Positions 49,634-58,580 of a DNA stretch of 64,000 nucleotides are shown piece by piece. The DNA is from Advenella mandrilli (lineage in GTDB: Bacteria > Pseudomonadota > Gammaproteobacteria > Burkholderiales > Burkholderiaceae_B). The notes below the pieces were generated by a model. That model searched no databases. It was not told where the DNA came from and saw only the letters and a list, made by a program, of their open reading frames with translations. Position 1 is the first letter of the stretch; the number at the start of each line of letters is the position of its first letter. The stretch lies in the NCBI RefSeq assembly GCF_016595155.1, contig NZ_JAENGP010000009.1, forward strand, positions 117,055 to 181,054, read 5' to 3'. Made by a program: the position numbers and the translations under genes.

Positions 49634-51004
49634 TTAGCCAGTTACTTTTTCATGAACAATATCAAGTGCCTGTTTGAATTTATTGACCATCTCATCAACC
49701 TGCTCAACCGTAATAATCAGGGGTGGGCAAAAGGCAAGCGTATCACCGATATTGCGTGAGATGACACCCAGATCCTGCAGTTCTTTAATTACCATAGTAC
49801 CCAGCTGGCCCGGCACTTCCAGCGCTGTTTTTCTGGATTTATCAATCACCAGTTCAACACCGGCAATCAGGCCAATGCCACGCACTTCTCCCACCAGCGG
49901 GTGGTTACCCAGCTCATGCAGGCGCTTAAGCATATGCGCCCCCACGGTTGCCGCATGCGCCACCAGATTACGCTCCTGGATGATGGTCAGGTTTTCTATG
50001 CCAACCGCCACCGCCACCGGATGACCGCCTGCGGTAAAACCATGTCCCAGCACGCCCAGCTTGTTACTTTCATCGGCAATCGGATTGAACATTTTCTCAT
50101 TCAGCAAAATAGCGGACAAAGGCTGGTAAGAAGAAGAAATTTGTTTGGACAGCACCAGTACATCGGGTTTCAGGCCAAAAGTTTCAGAAGCGAACATTTT
50201 CCCGGTACGGCCAAAGCCACAAATCACTTCATCAGCAATAAAAAGGATGTCATGCTTTTCCAGAACCGCCTGGATTTTCTCCCAATAAGTAGCAGGCGGC
50301 ACAATCACGCCACCCGCCCCCATAACCGGTTCGGCAATGAACGCGGCAATGGTTTCAGGGCCTTCTTTCTGGATCAGATTTTCCAGTTCCTGGGCCATGC
50401 GGGTAGAAAACTGTTCTTCGCTTTCGCCTTCCTGGGCATCACGCCAGTAATGCGGACATGCCGTATGCAAAATGCGATCAATGGGCAAATCAAAACCCCG
50501 GTGATTGCCTGGCAAACCGGTCAGGCTGGCAGAAGCCACGGTAACCCCATGGTAGCCCTTAAGGCGGCTGATGATTTTCTTTTTATCGGGCAAGCCCAGT
50601 GCATTGGAGCGGTACCAGACCAGTTTAATCACCGTATCATTGGCTTCGGAGCCGGAGTTGGTAAAGAACACCTTGCTCATGGGCACCGGTGCAATATCAA
50701 TCAGCCGTTTGGCAAACTGGGCGGCGACATCATGGGTTTTATGCGTGAACTGATGATAAAACGGCAGTATTTCAAACTGGCGCATGGCCGCCTCGACCAG
50801 CCTTTTTTCGCTGAATCCCAGCGCGACGCTCCACAAACCGGCCATGGCTTCCAGATACTTCTTGCCATGGATATCTTCTACGTAGACCCCATCCCCCTTT
50901 ACGATAACCAACGGCCCCTGTTCCTGATGCTTGCGGGCATTGGTATAAGGGTGCAAGTGGTAATTGATATCGTCACTTTCCTGCTGAATTAATGTGTTTT
51001 CCAT
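49634..51004 (-). CDS. Class III PLP aminotransferase (putrescine or omega-amino acid type)
   Basis: PLP-dependent omega-aminotransferase of 456 residues; such enzymes use pyruvate or 2-oxoglutarate to deaminate putrescine, GABA or beta-alanine. Blocks include FFTNSGSEANDTVIKL near 110, FIADEVICGFGRTG near 250 and the PLP lysine in LSKQISSSYQPL near 282. ATG 51004 follows GGAG at seven bases; an upstream ATG at 51016 has no site. It leads the transporter genes in one operon and faces the MocR gene upstream in the same direction. SpuC-like function fits but is not proven. Confidence 0.9.
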   Translation of the reverse strand: MENTLIQQESDDINYHLHPYTNARKHQEQGPLVIVKGDGVYVEDIHGKKYLEAMAGLWSVALGFSEKRLVEAAMRQFEILPFYHQFTHKTHDVAAQFAKRLIDIAPVPMSKVFFTNSGSEANDTVIKLVWYRSNALGLPDKKKIISRLKGYHGVTVASASLTGLPGNHRGFDLPIDRILHTACPHYWRDAQEGESEEQFSTRMAQELENLIQKEGPETIAAFIAEPVMGAGGVIVPPATYWEKIQAVLEKHDILFIADEVICGFGRTGKMFASETFGLKPDVLVLSKQISSSYQPLSAILLNEKMFNPIADESNKLGVLGHGFTAGGHPVAVAVGIENLTIIQERNLVAHAATVGAHMLKRLHELGNHPLVGEVRGIGLIAGVELVIDKSRKTALEVPGQLGTMVIKELQDLGVISRNIGDTLAFCPPLIITVEQVDEMVNKFKQALDIVHEKVTG

Positions 51005-51137
51005 TTGAGTCTCCATGTGGGTCTGCGTAACATTCGTCTATTGCAGAATCAAGTCAGTCCTGTCTTTTTCATCCTAAGACAGGACATCCCAAACAGCTAT
51101 ATCCACTTATGTAATTTTGATCAGGCCAGTTGCTGTT

Positions 51138-52616
51138 TCAGGTACCGCTGAAGAACAATCCACGCTCGCCTTCAATGAAAACCTGATGCAGGCGATCAAC
51201 CGCTGCGGCAATCTCCCGGGTGGGTACGCCACCATAGCCCAGCACCAGACAAAGCCCGTGTTCTCTGGGTTTACGGAAATTAGCCTGGCGCACAATCATG
51301 CCATGGCGGTGGGCACAAAGCGAAAATTGTTCGAAACTTAACAGGGAATTGAAGCGGGCCATTAGGTGCAAACCCGAATTGCCTGGAGAAATAGTCACTT
51401 TATTGCCAAAAACCGCTTTTAACCTTTCACGGAACAAGTCTCCGCGCTCAAAATAAATCGCCCTCATTTTCTTGATATGGCGGTAAAAATGGCCCTCGTT
51501 AATAAATTCGGCCAACGCCGCCTGCAACTGCAGCATGCCCGGCAAGTACAGGTTTGAAATGGCCCGCCGCATGGCTGGCGCCAGCCCTGGCGGCACCACC
51601 ATATAGCTCAGGCGCAGGCCTGAAAACATGGACTTGCTGAACGTACCAAAATAAATCACATGATTGCCCTGATCCAGGCTTTGCAAAGAAGGCAACGGCA
51701 AGTCATCATGCCTGAACTCACAATCATAGTCGTCTTCTATCACCCACAGCTGATGCTTTCTGGCCAGCGACAGGATTTTTTCGCGTCGTTCCATCGACAT
51801 GGTGACCCCGGTGGGGTACTGGTGTGAAGGCGTAACATAAATGAATTTCCCGTTGGCGGCAATCATCTCATCTTCCAATGCCATGCCTTCTTCATCCAGC
51901 GGTATGCAATTAACCTTCAGTCCACCCGCTTCAAACACGGACTCGGTCGCCCAATAAGGCGGGTCTTCGATATAGGCCTGCTGTCCGGGGTCACTCAGCA
52001 GCCGGGTACATAAATCCAGCGACTGGGGCGTACCAAACGTCACAATAACCTGGTCGGGATCGCACGGCAAAGAACGGGAAATGGCCAGATAAGCGGCAAT
52101 CGCCTTACGCAACTCCACATAGCCCCCCGATTCGGCATAGCCCGACAGGTGAAGATATTTTTTTGAATAATATTTACCCAGGATTTTCCGCCATATATGA
52201 AAAGGAAACTCGGACACGTCGGGAATACCGGGAACGAACTCTCCCTTGGGCTGCGGCGGACTGCTTTCCGATAACAACAGCCTGGCTCCCCGTTCGGAAT
52301 ACACCCAGGACTTCATGGCTGGCGCGCTGCCCGAAGCCACCAGCGGCGTTACCACCTTTGAGACATACGTGCCGCTGCCTTCCCGGCTGTACAGATAACC
52401 TTCGGTAATCAGGCGCTCATACACCAAAGAAACGGTAATCCTGGAAATACCCACTTCTTTGCTCAGAAAACGGGACGAAGGCAGTTTTCTGTCCGGTGGC
52501 AATTTACCATTGTTGATCAAATCATGAATAATCTGGTAAAGCTGACGCTGCAATGGCGTTTTATCATCACGGTTCAGCGTCTCAAGCACCAATTCAGCTA
52601 ATGGAATTTCAAACAT
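51138..52616 (-). CDS. MocR-family (GntR-aminotransferase) regulator
   Basis: Transcription factor of 492 residues. The N-terminal GntR-type winged helix (about 15-85; LPSSRFLSKEVGISRITVSLVY) is joined to an aminotransferase-like domain (about 110-480). The PLP lysine lies in YFGTFSKSMFSGLRLSY near 325. Such proteins (PdxR, GabR) sense PLP plus an amine or amino acid. It is placed between the amine aminotransferase/transporter genes and the divergent binding-protein gene, so it probably controls both. Confidence 0.92.
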   Translation of the reverse strand: MFEIPLAELVLETLNRDDKTPLQRQLYQIIHDLINNGKLPPDRKLPSSRFLSKEVGISRITVSLVYERLITEGYLYSREGSGTYVSKVVTPLVASGSAPAMKSWVYSERGARLLLSESSPPQPKGEFVPGIPDVSEFPFHIWRKILGKYYSKKYLHLSGYAESGGYVELRKAIAAYLAISRSLPCDPDQVIVTFGTPQSLDLCTRLLSDPGQQAYIEDPPYWATESVFEAGGLKVNCIPLDEEGMALEDEMIAANGKFIYVTPSHQYPTGVTMSMERREKILSLARKHQLWVIEDDYDCEFRHDDLPLPSLQSLDQGNHVIYFGTFSKSMFSGLRLSYMVVPPGLAPAMRRAISNLYLPGMLQLQAALAEFINEGHFYRHIKKMRAIYFERGDLFRERLKAVFGNKVTISPGNSGLHLMARFNSLLSFEQFSLCAHRHGMIVRQANFRKPREHGLCLVLGYGGVPTREIAAAVDRLHQVFIEGERGLFFSGT

Positions 52617-52936
52617 AAAATCCGTACGTTAATCATTATTTCCATATTTAATTTAACATTAAAATTGTTATTTTTTATGTGCCTTTCAGGTTACACCAAC
52701 AAAAGAATTCTCAAGGATTCATCCGGTTTATTTTAATAAGCCGGCAGGCCAGATCTCTTAATACCGCTGTCACCCGGTCACTTCACGGGAAAACCCCTAT
52801 TTCCCCTGAAAAACAAAACTTGCGATCATGTCACCTTCATTATCTTGCCTGTGGTCCAGCATTCAGGGTACCACCCAAAACGCTTATGCCGCACGGGAAG
52901 TGATTCAAGGATGTCCAAACACAAGGATGTGAAATT
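52617..52936. promoter_or_regulatory. Divergent regulatory region with a 22-bp dyad
   Basis: No gene lies in this 320-bp gap between the MocR gene and the PotD-like gene. At 52723-52744 a dyad starts CCGG and ends CCGG with ten paired positions, one of them G-T, around a 2-bp centre. It is a candidate operator. The part next to the MocR start is very AT-rich. Confidence 0.45.
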
Positions 52937-53980
52937 ATGTTCAAACACGCTCGTTCAGCCATCGTGACAGGATTTATGCTTAGCGCCTTTGCCGCTGTTG
53001 CCTCAGCCCAAAGCCTTACCGTTGTTTCTTTCGGTGGCGACTCAAAAGCCGCCATGGAAAAAGCCTACTTTCAGCCTTATGAAAAAGAAACCGGTACCCG
53101 AATCAATGCCGTGGACTGGAACGGCGAGATGGGAAAAATCAAAAGCATGATTGACACCAACAGCGTCCAGTGGGATGTGGTAGAGGTTGAAGCCCCTGAA
53201 CTGGAGCGCGGTTGCTCCGAAGGCCTGTTTGAGGAAATTGATTACAGCAAGGTTCTTCCGGAATCCGCTTTTATCGAACACGCGGCACAGGAATGTGGCG
53301 TGGGTACATTTATCTGGTCTGTGGCCCTGGCCTACAATAAAGACAAGCTCAAGGAAGGACCAAGCTCTTGGGCCGATTTTTGGGATATTAACAAATACCC
53401 CGGCAAACGGGCTTTGCGCAAAGGGGCCAAATACACCCTTGAAATTGCCCTGATGGCCGATGGCGTCTCTCCCAAAGACGTTTACACAGTACTGGCAACC
53501 CCTGAAGGCGTTGACCGTGCCTTTAAAAAACTGGATGAACTCAAGCCGCATATCCAGTGGTGGGAGTCGGGTTCACAACCCGGTCAATACCTGGTTGCCG
53601 GTGACGTCGTCATGTCTTCGGCCTACAATGGCCGGATTGCCCAAGCCATCAAACAGGACAAGCGCCCCCTGGACATCGTCTGGAACCAGAGTCTGTATGC
53701 ACTTGATTACTGGGCCATTCCCAAAGGAGCCCCCAATATTGAGAGGTCCCTCGACTTTATCAAGTTTGCCAGCCAGCCCAAAAACCTGATCACCTACTCC
53801 TCCAACATTCCTTATGGCCCGCCCACCCACGAAGCCATCAATGCCCTGCCGGATGACATTGGCAAAGACTTGCCCAGCTCCAAACAAAACATTGAAAACG
53901 CCATTGCGCTGGATGTCAATTTCTGGACCGATTACGGTGATGCCCTTGAGCAGCGCTATAACGCCTGGGTAGCGCAATAA
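52937..53980 (+). CDS. PotD-like periplasmic amine-binding protein
   Basis: Extracellular solute-binding protein of 347 residues with a signal peptide cleaved near ASA-Q (24). The SLTVVSFGGDSKAAMEKAY opening and WDVVEVEAPELERG are typical of the PotD/YdcS group. It would deliver substrate to the PotABC-like permease encoded on the other strand about 5 kb away. A hairpin follows the stop. Confidence 0.92.
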   Translation: MFKHARSAIVTGFMLSAFAAVASAQSLTVVSFGGDSKAAMEKAYFQPYEKETGTRINAVDWNGEMGKIKSMIDTNSVQWDVVEVEAPELERGCSEGLFEEIDYSKVLPESAFIEHAAQECGVGTFIWSVALAYNKDKLKEGPSSWADFWDINKYPGKRALRKGAKYTLEIALMADGVSPKDVYTVLATPEGVDRAFKKLDELKPHIQWWESGSQPGQYLVAGDVVMSSAYNGRIAQAIKQDKRPLDIVWNQSLYALDYWAIPKGAPNIERSLDFIKFASQPKNLITYSSNIPYGPPTHEAINALPDDIGKDLPSSKQNIENAIALDVNFWTDYGDALEQRYNAWVAQ

Positions 53981-54010
53981 GCAAGCAGTTAAAAACAAAA
54001 AAACCACCTG

Positions 54011-54042
54011 ATCATCTCCTGCCTTTCCCGCCAGGAGATGAT
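54011..54042 (+). other. Hairpin after the PotD-like gene
   Basis: ATCATCTCCTG (54011-54021) and CAGGAGATGAT (54032-54042) form a perfect 11-bp stem with a 10-nt loop. No T-run follows. Such hairpins often stabilise binding-protein mRNA or allow partial read-through into downstream genes. Confidence 0.55.
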
Positions 54043-54138
54043 TGCATTCTGACTGGCAAACCCATGCATGGAACCCGGCTTTTCCATGGTACAGTTATTT
54101 TTTTCCACGCACACATATTTTTAACTAGAAGGAAAGCC

Positions 54139-55329
54139 ATGTTTGAGCATTTAGCACCTTATGCCGGTGACCCCATTTTCAGAATTGGTGATATGTTCCG
54201 CCAAGACCAGCGCCAGAATAAAGTGGATCTGACCGTTGGGCTTTATTATGATGGCAAAGGCCGGATTCCCATCCTGGACAGTATCCATCAAGCCGAACTG
54301 AAACGTGCTCAGCAACCCGAAACCCGCCAATATTTACCTATGGAAGGTTTACCCAGCTATCGTAGCGCCGTACAAAAACTGCTTTTTGGCACTGAATGCG
54401 CTGCCCTGAACGAAGGCCGCATTGTGACCATGCAAAGCGTGGGTGGTACCGGTGCCTTGCGTATTGGTGGCGAACTGCTGCAGTTGGCCAGCCCCAACAG
54501 TGAAATCTGGATCAGCAACCCGGGCTGGGATAATCACCATGCCATCTTTGAAGGCGCTGGCCTGAAAACCCACACCTACCCCTATTACGATTCTGTCAAT
54601 GGCGTTTTGCTATTTGACGACATGAAGCAGGCCTTCCAGACCATGCCTGAAGCCAGTATTGTGCTGTTGCACCCCTGCTGCCACAATCCCACCGGCGCTG
54701 ATCTGTCCAACGCGCAATGGGAAGAAATTGCCAACATTATTGTTGAGCGAAAACTAATCCCGTTCCTGGACATTGCCTATCAGGGTTTCAGCAACGGCCT
54801 TGATGAAGATGCCTTTGCCGTTCGTTTGATGGCATCCAAAAACATTCCGATGCTGGTCGCCAACTCTTTTTCCAAAAACTTTTCTTTTTACGCCGAACGC
54901 TGCGGTGCCCTTTCGGTGATTTGCCAAAACACCACCGAAGCCGACCGGGTCCTGGGACAAATCAAGCTACTGGTTCGCCGCATTTATTCCAATCCACCAT
55001 TGCATGGTGCCCGCATGATTTCCGACGTGCTTAACGACCCGGAACTGTTTGCCGTGTGGGAGCGCGAAGTCAATGAAATGCGCACACGCATCAGGAACAT
55101 ACGTCAGAAAGCCTACGATATCCTGAAAGTACAGGCCCCCCATTTCGACAGCGCATTCATCATCAGGCAAAACGGCATGTTCAGCTACACCGGCCTGAAC
55201 CAGACACAAATTGAAAAGCTGCGCGCCGATTATGGCGTCTACCTGATCGACTCCGGCCGGATCAGCGTACCCGGCCTTAACGAAGACAACGTGACGTACT
55301 TTGCCGAATCTGTCAGCAAAGTGGTCTAG
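54139..55329 (+). CDS. Aspartate/tyrosine-type aminotransferase (TyrB-like)
   Basis: Class I PLP aminotransferase of 396 residues. The start MFEHLAPYAGDPIFRIGD at ATG 54139 has AGAAGGAAA upstream. Family blocks are NKVDLTVGLYYD near 31, HPCCHNPTGAD near 176, the PLP lysine in NSFSKNFSFYAERCG near 241, and the substrate Arg in DSGRISVPGLN near 375. It would move amino groups between aromatic or acidic amino acids and 2-oxo acids. It is followed 60 bp later by an aldehyde dehydrogenase gene, so both may serve the amine pathway of this locus. Confidence 0.92.
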   Translation: MFEHLAPYAGDPIFRIGDMFRQDQRQNKVDLTVGLYYDGKGRIPILDSIHQAELKRAQQPETRQYLPMEGLPSYRSAVQKLLFGTECAALNEGRIVTMQSVGGTGALRIGGELLQLASPNSEIWISNPGWDNHHAIFEGAGLKTHTYPYYDSVNGVLLFDDMKQAFQTMPEASIVLLHPCCHNPTGADLSNAQWEEIANIIVERKLIPFLDIAYQGFSNGLDEDAFAVRLMASKNIPMLVANSFSKNFSFYAERCGALSVICQNTTEADRVLGQIKLLVRRIYSNPPLHGARMISDVLNDPELFAVWEREVNEMRTRIRNIRQKAYDILKVQAPHFDSAFIIRQNGMFSYTGLNQTQIEKLRADYGVYLIDSGRISVPGLNEDNVTYFAESVSKVV

Positions 55330-55389
55330 AAAAATCAAGTATTTACATAATAACTGCCAATTCAAAACACAAATGAGGACTGAAGAGAA

Positions 55390-56823
55390 ATGAGTCAATA
55401 TGAAGCACTGAGTCTGTATATAGATGGCGAGTTTGTTTCCGGTGGAGGACGCAAAACCCAGGATATTATTAACCCGGCCACCCTTGAAGTGCTGGGACAA
55501 CTGCCCCACGCCAGCGATGCTGACCTGGATCGCGCCCTGTCCGCTGCCCAGCGGGCGTTCGACTCATGGAAGCATAGCTCTCCCATGGAGCGCTCGGCTA
55601 TTTTACGCAAGGCCGCCCAATTGTCCCGTGACCGTGCCGGGGAAATTGGCCTGAACATGACTCGCGACCAGGGCAAGCCCCTGGCCGAATCCGTGGGCGA
55701 AGTCACTTCATGCGCCGACCACTGCGACTGGCATGCCGAAGAGTGCCGCCGCATATACGGCCGGGTCATTCCACCCCGCACCCCCAATGTGCGCCAGATC
55801 GTGATCCGTGAACCAATTGGTGTATGCGCCGCTTTCACCCCCTGGAACTTCCCCTATAACCAGGCCATCCGTAAAATCTCGGCAGCCATCGGTGCCGGTT
55901 GCTCTATTATCCTGAAAGGCCCCGAAGATTCTCCCAGTGCCGTCATGGCGATTGCCCGCATCTTCCATGATGCCGGACTGCCCAAAGGGGTACTGAATAT
56001 CGTCTGGGGTGAACCCGCCAAGGTATCCGACTACCTGATCCGCTCACCCATCGTGCGAAAAGTATCGTTTACCGGTTCGGTACCGGTTGGCAAACAGCTG
56101 GCTGCCTTGGCAGGTGCCCACATGAAGCGCATCACCATGGAACTGGGCGGTCACTCTCCCGTACTGATCTTTGATGATGCCAATATCGAACAGGCAGCCA
56201 AGAGCCTGGCCAAGTTCAAGATCCGCAATGCCGGTCAGGTCTGCGTGTCGCCCACCCGCTTTTATGTCCAGGAAAAAGCCTATGACCAGTTCCTGGATAT
56301 TTTTGTTGGTGCCTTGAAAAACATCCAGGTGGGTGATGGTACGGCCCAGGGAACCGAGATGGGTCCCCTGGCGCACGAGCGTCGCATTGGCAGCATGAGC
56401 GCTTTTGTCGAAGATGCCAGACAGCGTGGCGCAACCATTGAACTGGGCGGTGCCCCCCTGTCACAAACCGGTTATTTCTTCCCGCCAACCGTTGTTACCA
56501 ATATTAAAGATGATGCCAAGCTTATGACCGAAGAGCCTTTTGGCCCGATTGCACCGGTGGTTAAATTCAGCAACACCGATGAAGTTCTGGCCAGGGCCAA
56601 CAGTCTGCCTTTCGGCCTGTCTTCATACGTCTTTACCAATTCACTGCAAACCGCCACCAAAGTATCCAATGCTCTTGAGGCGGGGATGGTCAATATCAAC
56701 CACTTCGGTTCTGCCTTGCCTGAAACTCCCTTTGGTGGCGTGAAAGACAGTGGCATCGGCAGTGAAGGCGGTACCGAAACCTTTGACGGATATTTGGTCA
56801 CCAAGTTTATTACACACATATAA
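55390..56823 (+). CDS. NAD(P)-dependent aldehyde dehydrogenase (succinate-semialdehyde type)
   Basis: Enzyme of 477 residues of the GabD/PuuC-like group; it oxidises an aldehyde to the acid. Blocks are FTPWNFPYNQAIRKI near 142, the general-base Glu in MELGGHSPV near 249, the catalytic Cys in NAGQVCVSPTRF near 283, and EEPFGPIAPVVKF near 380. With the upstream aminotransferases it could convert amine-derived semialdehydes such as succinate semialdehyde. A GAGAAATG start site is present. A strong terminator follows. Confidence 0.92.
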   Translation: MSQYEALSLYIDGEFVSGGGRKTQDIINPATLEVLGQLPHASDADLDRALSAAQRAFDSWKHSSPMERSAILRKAAQLSRDRAGEIGLNMTRDQGKPLAESVGEVTSCADHCDWHAEECRRIYGRVIPPRTPNVRQIVIREPIGVCAAFTPWNFPYNQAIRKISAAIGAGCSIILKGPEDSPSAVMAIARIFHDAGLPKGVLNIVWGEPAKVSDYLIRSPIVRKVSFTGSVPVGKQLAALAGAHMKRITMELGGHSPVLIFDDANIEQAAKSLAKFKIRNAGQVCVSPTRFYVQEKAYDQFLDIFVGALKNIQVGDGTAQGTEMGPLAHERRIGSMSAFVEDARQRGATIELGGAPLSQTGYFFPPTVVTNIKDDAKLMTEEPFGPIAPVVKFSNTDEVLARANSLPFGLSSYVFTNSLQTATKVSNALEAGMVNINHFGSALPETPFGGVKDSGIGSEGGTETFDGYLVTKFITHI

Positions 56824-56878
56824 CAAACAAGCGGTTTTTACACTTTCACCGCTATTGAAAAATTATATATTTATATCT

Positions 56879-56916
56879 AAAACCGCGAAAAACCTTGTTT
56901 TTCGCGGTTTTTCTCT
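56879..56916 (+). terminator. Rho-independent terminator after the aldehyde dehydrogenase
   Basis: A perfect 15-bp stem (56879-56893 and 56897-56911) with a 3-nt loop is followed by a T-rich tract. Confidence 0.88.
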
Positions 56917-57048
56917 TTTCTACCCGCTTTAATCTTAAATCCTTATGGAAAGCACCTATAGCGAGCCAATCTGTTTCTAACGCATACTCATCCTGTACCA
57001 AAGGCATGGGGAGACACCTGTGTTTTCAATCACTATTTTTTAAAATTA

Positions 57049-57828
57049 ATGCATAACATGAGTGATTTAATCTTAGAAACAAAAAACCTGACCAAGGAAT
57101 TCCTTGGTTTCGTGGCGGTAAATGATGTAAACCTGCAGGTGCAGCGCGGTCACATTCATGCGCTCATCGGTCCCAACGGCGCAGGTAAAACCACCTGCTT
57201 CAATTTGCTGACCAAATTCCTGCGTCCCACCGCTGGCAATATTCTTTTTAATGGCACCAATATTACGGCTGAAAAGCCGGCTCAAATCGCACGCAAGGGC
57301 ATTATCCGCTCCTTCCAGATTTCAGCCGTTTTCCCCGAGTTGACGGTGCTGGAGAATGTACGCATCGGTCTGCAACGCCAGCAGAACAATTCTTTTCACT
57401 TCTGGAAAAGCAACAGATGCCTGCATGAGCTTGACGACCAGGCCAGGGAATTGCTGGCCGAAGTTGACCTGCTTGAATTTGAAAATGAAATCACCTCCAA
57501 CCTGCCTTACGGGCGCAAACGGGCATTGGAGATTGCCACCACGCTGGGCATGAAGCCCGAACTCATGCTGCTTGACGAACCTACTCAGGGTATGGGGCAT
57601 GAAGATGTGGACCGGGTCACCCAACTGATCAAAAAAGTCAGCGTCGGCCGCACGATCCTGATGGTCGAACACAATATGAACGTGATTTCCTCGATTGCCG
57701 ACAAAATCACCGTTCTGGCACGGGGCGCCACGCTGGCCGAAGGCAGTTACCAGGAAGTTTCACGTAACCCCGCCGTGATGGAAGCTTATATGGGCACTTC
57801 CGAAGGTCAACTGGAAGGGGCTCACTGA
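57049..57828 (+). CDS. LivG-like ABC transporter ATPase
   Basis: ATP-binding subunit of a branched-chain amino acid-type (HAAT) importer; 259 residues. Walker A GPNGAGKTT near 42-50, an LPYGRKRALEIATTL signature region near 150 and Walker B LMLLDEPTQGM near 172. An ATG at 57058 is an alternative start; no good ribosome binding site is seen for either. It is the first gene of a five-gene operon and is directly followed by the LivF-like gene. Confidence 0.9.
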   Translation: MHNMSDLILETKNLTKEFLGFVAVNDVNLQVQRGHIHALIGPNGAGKTTCFNLLTKFLRPTAGNILFNGTNITAEKPAQIARKGIIRSFQISAVFPELTVLENVRIGLQRQQNNSFHFWKSNRCLHELDDQARELLAEVDLLEFENEITSNLPYGRKRALEIATTLGMKPELMLLDEPTQGMGHEDVDRVTQLIKKVSVGRTILMVEHNMNVISSIADKITVLARGATLAEGSYQEVSRNPAVMEAYMGTSEGQLEGAH

Positions 57829-57829
57829 C

Positions 57830-58549
57830 ATGACAGCACTCGCACTTGAAATCAAGGATTTGCAGGCCTGGTATGGTGAATCGCACATTCTGCATGGCGT
57901 CAACATCAGCATTCCCAAAGGAAAGGTCATTACCCTGCTGGGGCGTAACGGCGCAGGCCGTACCACCACCCTGCGGGCCTTGCTGGGACTAACCGGCACC
58001 CGCAAAGGCTCCATCAAGATCCATGGTGTTGAAGCCATTAACCTGCCCACCCATAAAATCGCCCATCTTGGTATTGGTTATTGCCCCGAAGAACGCGGCA
58101 TCTTTGCCAGCCTGAGTTGTGAGGAAAACCTGCTTTTGCCTCCGCAGCTCAATGGCCGCACCGCTGGCGACAAAGGCATGTCCCTGGCGGAAATCTACGA
58201 AATGTTTCCCAACCTGCTCGAGCGCCGTAACTCACCGGGAACCCGACTGTCGGGTGGTGAGCAGCAGATGCTGGCGGTGGCCCGGATTTTACGCACAGGT
58301 GCCAATATCCTGTTGCTGGATGAAATTTCAGAAGGTCTTGCTCCTGTCATTGTCCAAACCCTGGCCCGCATGATCACGACCCTGAAAGCCAAAGGTTTCA
58401 CCATTGTGATGGTCGAACAGAACTTTCGCTTTGCCGCCCCCCTGGCCGATCATTTCTATGTCATGGAACATGGTGAAATCGTGGAACAATTCCCGGCTTC
58501 CGAGCTGGCCGCCAAACAGGACACTCTCCATACCCTGCTGGGTGTCTAA
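57830..58549 (+). CDS. LivF-like ABC transporter ATPase
   Basis: Second ATPase of the Liv-type importer; 239 residues. The Walker A loop reads GRNGAGRTT (about 38-46), with Arg (codon CGT) where Lys is standard. The signature LSGGEQQMLAVARIL near 140 and Walker B ILLLDEISEGL near 160 are intact. From memory the Arg form occurs in a LivF subfamily, so it may work normally. It begins 1 bp after the LivG-like stop. Confidence 0.9.
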   Translation: MTALALEIKDLQAWYGESHILHGVNISIPKGKVITLLGRNGAGRTTTLRALLGLTGTRKGSIKIHGVEAINLPTHKIAHLGIGYCPEERGIFASLSCEENLLLPPQLNGRTAGDKGMSLAEIYEMFPNLLERRNSPGTRLSGGEQQMLAVARILRTGANILLLDEISEGLAPVIVQTLARMITTLKAKGFTIVMVEQNFRFAAPLADHFYVMEHGEIVEQFPASELAAKQDTLHTLLGV

Positions 58550-58580
58550 GCTATTTTTCATTCTATCCCCGGAGACAAAC

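Noticed and set aside
49901..50992. 363-codon open frame on the plus strand
   Set aside because: It is antisense to the class III aminotransferase gene, has low-complexity His/Gln-rich translation and no known family.
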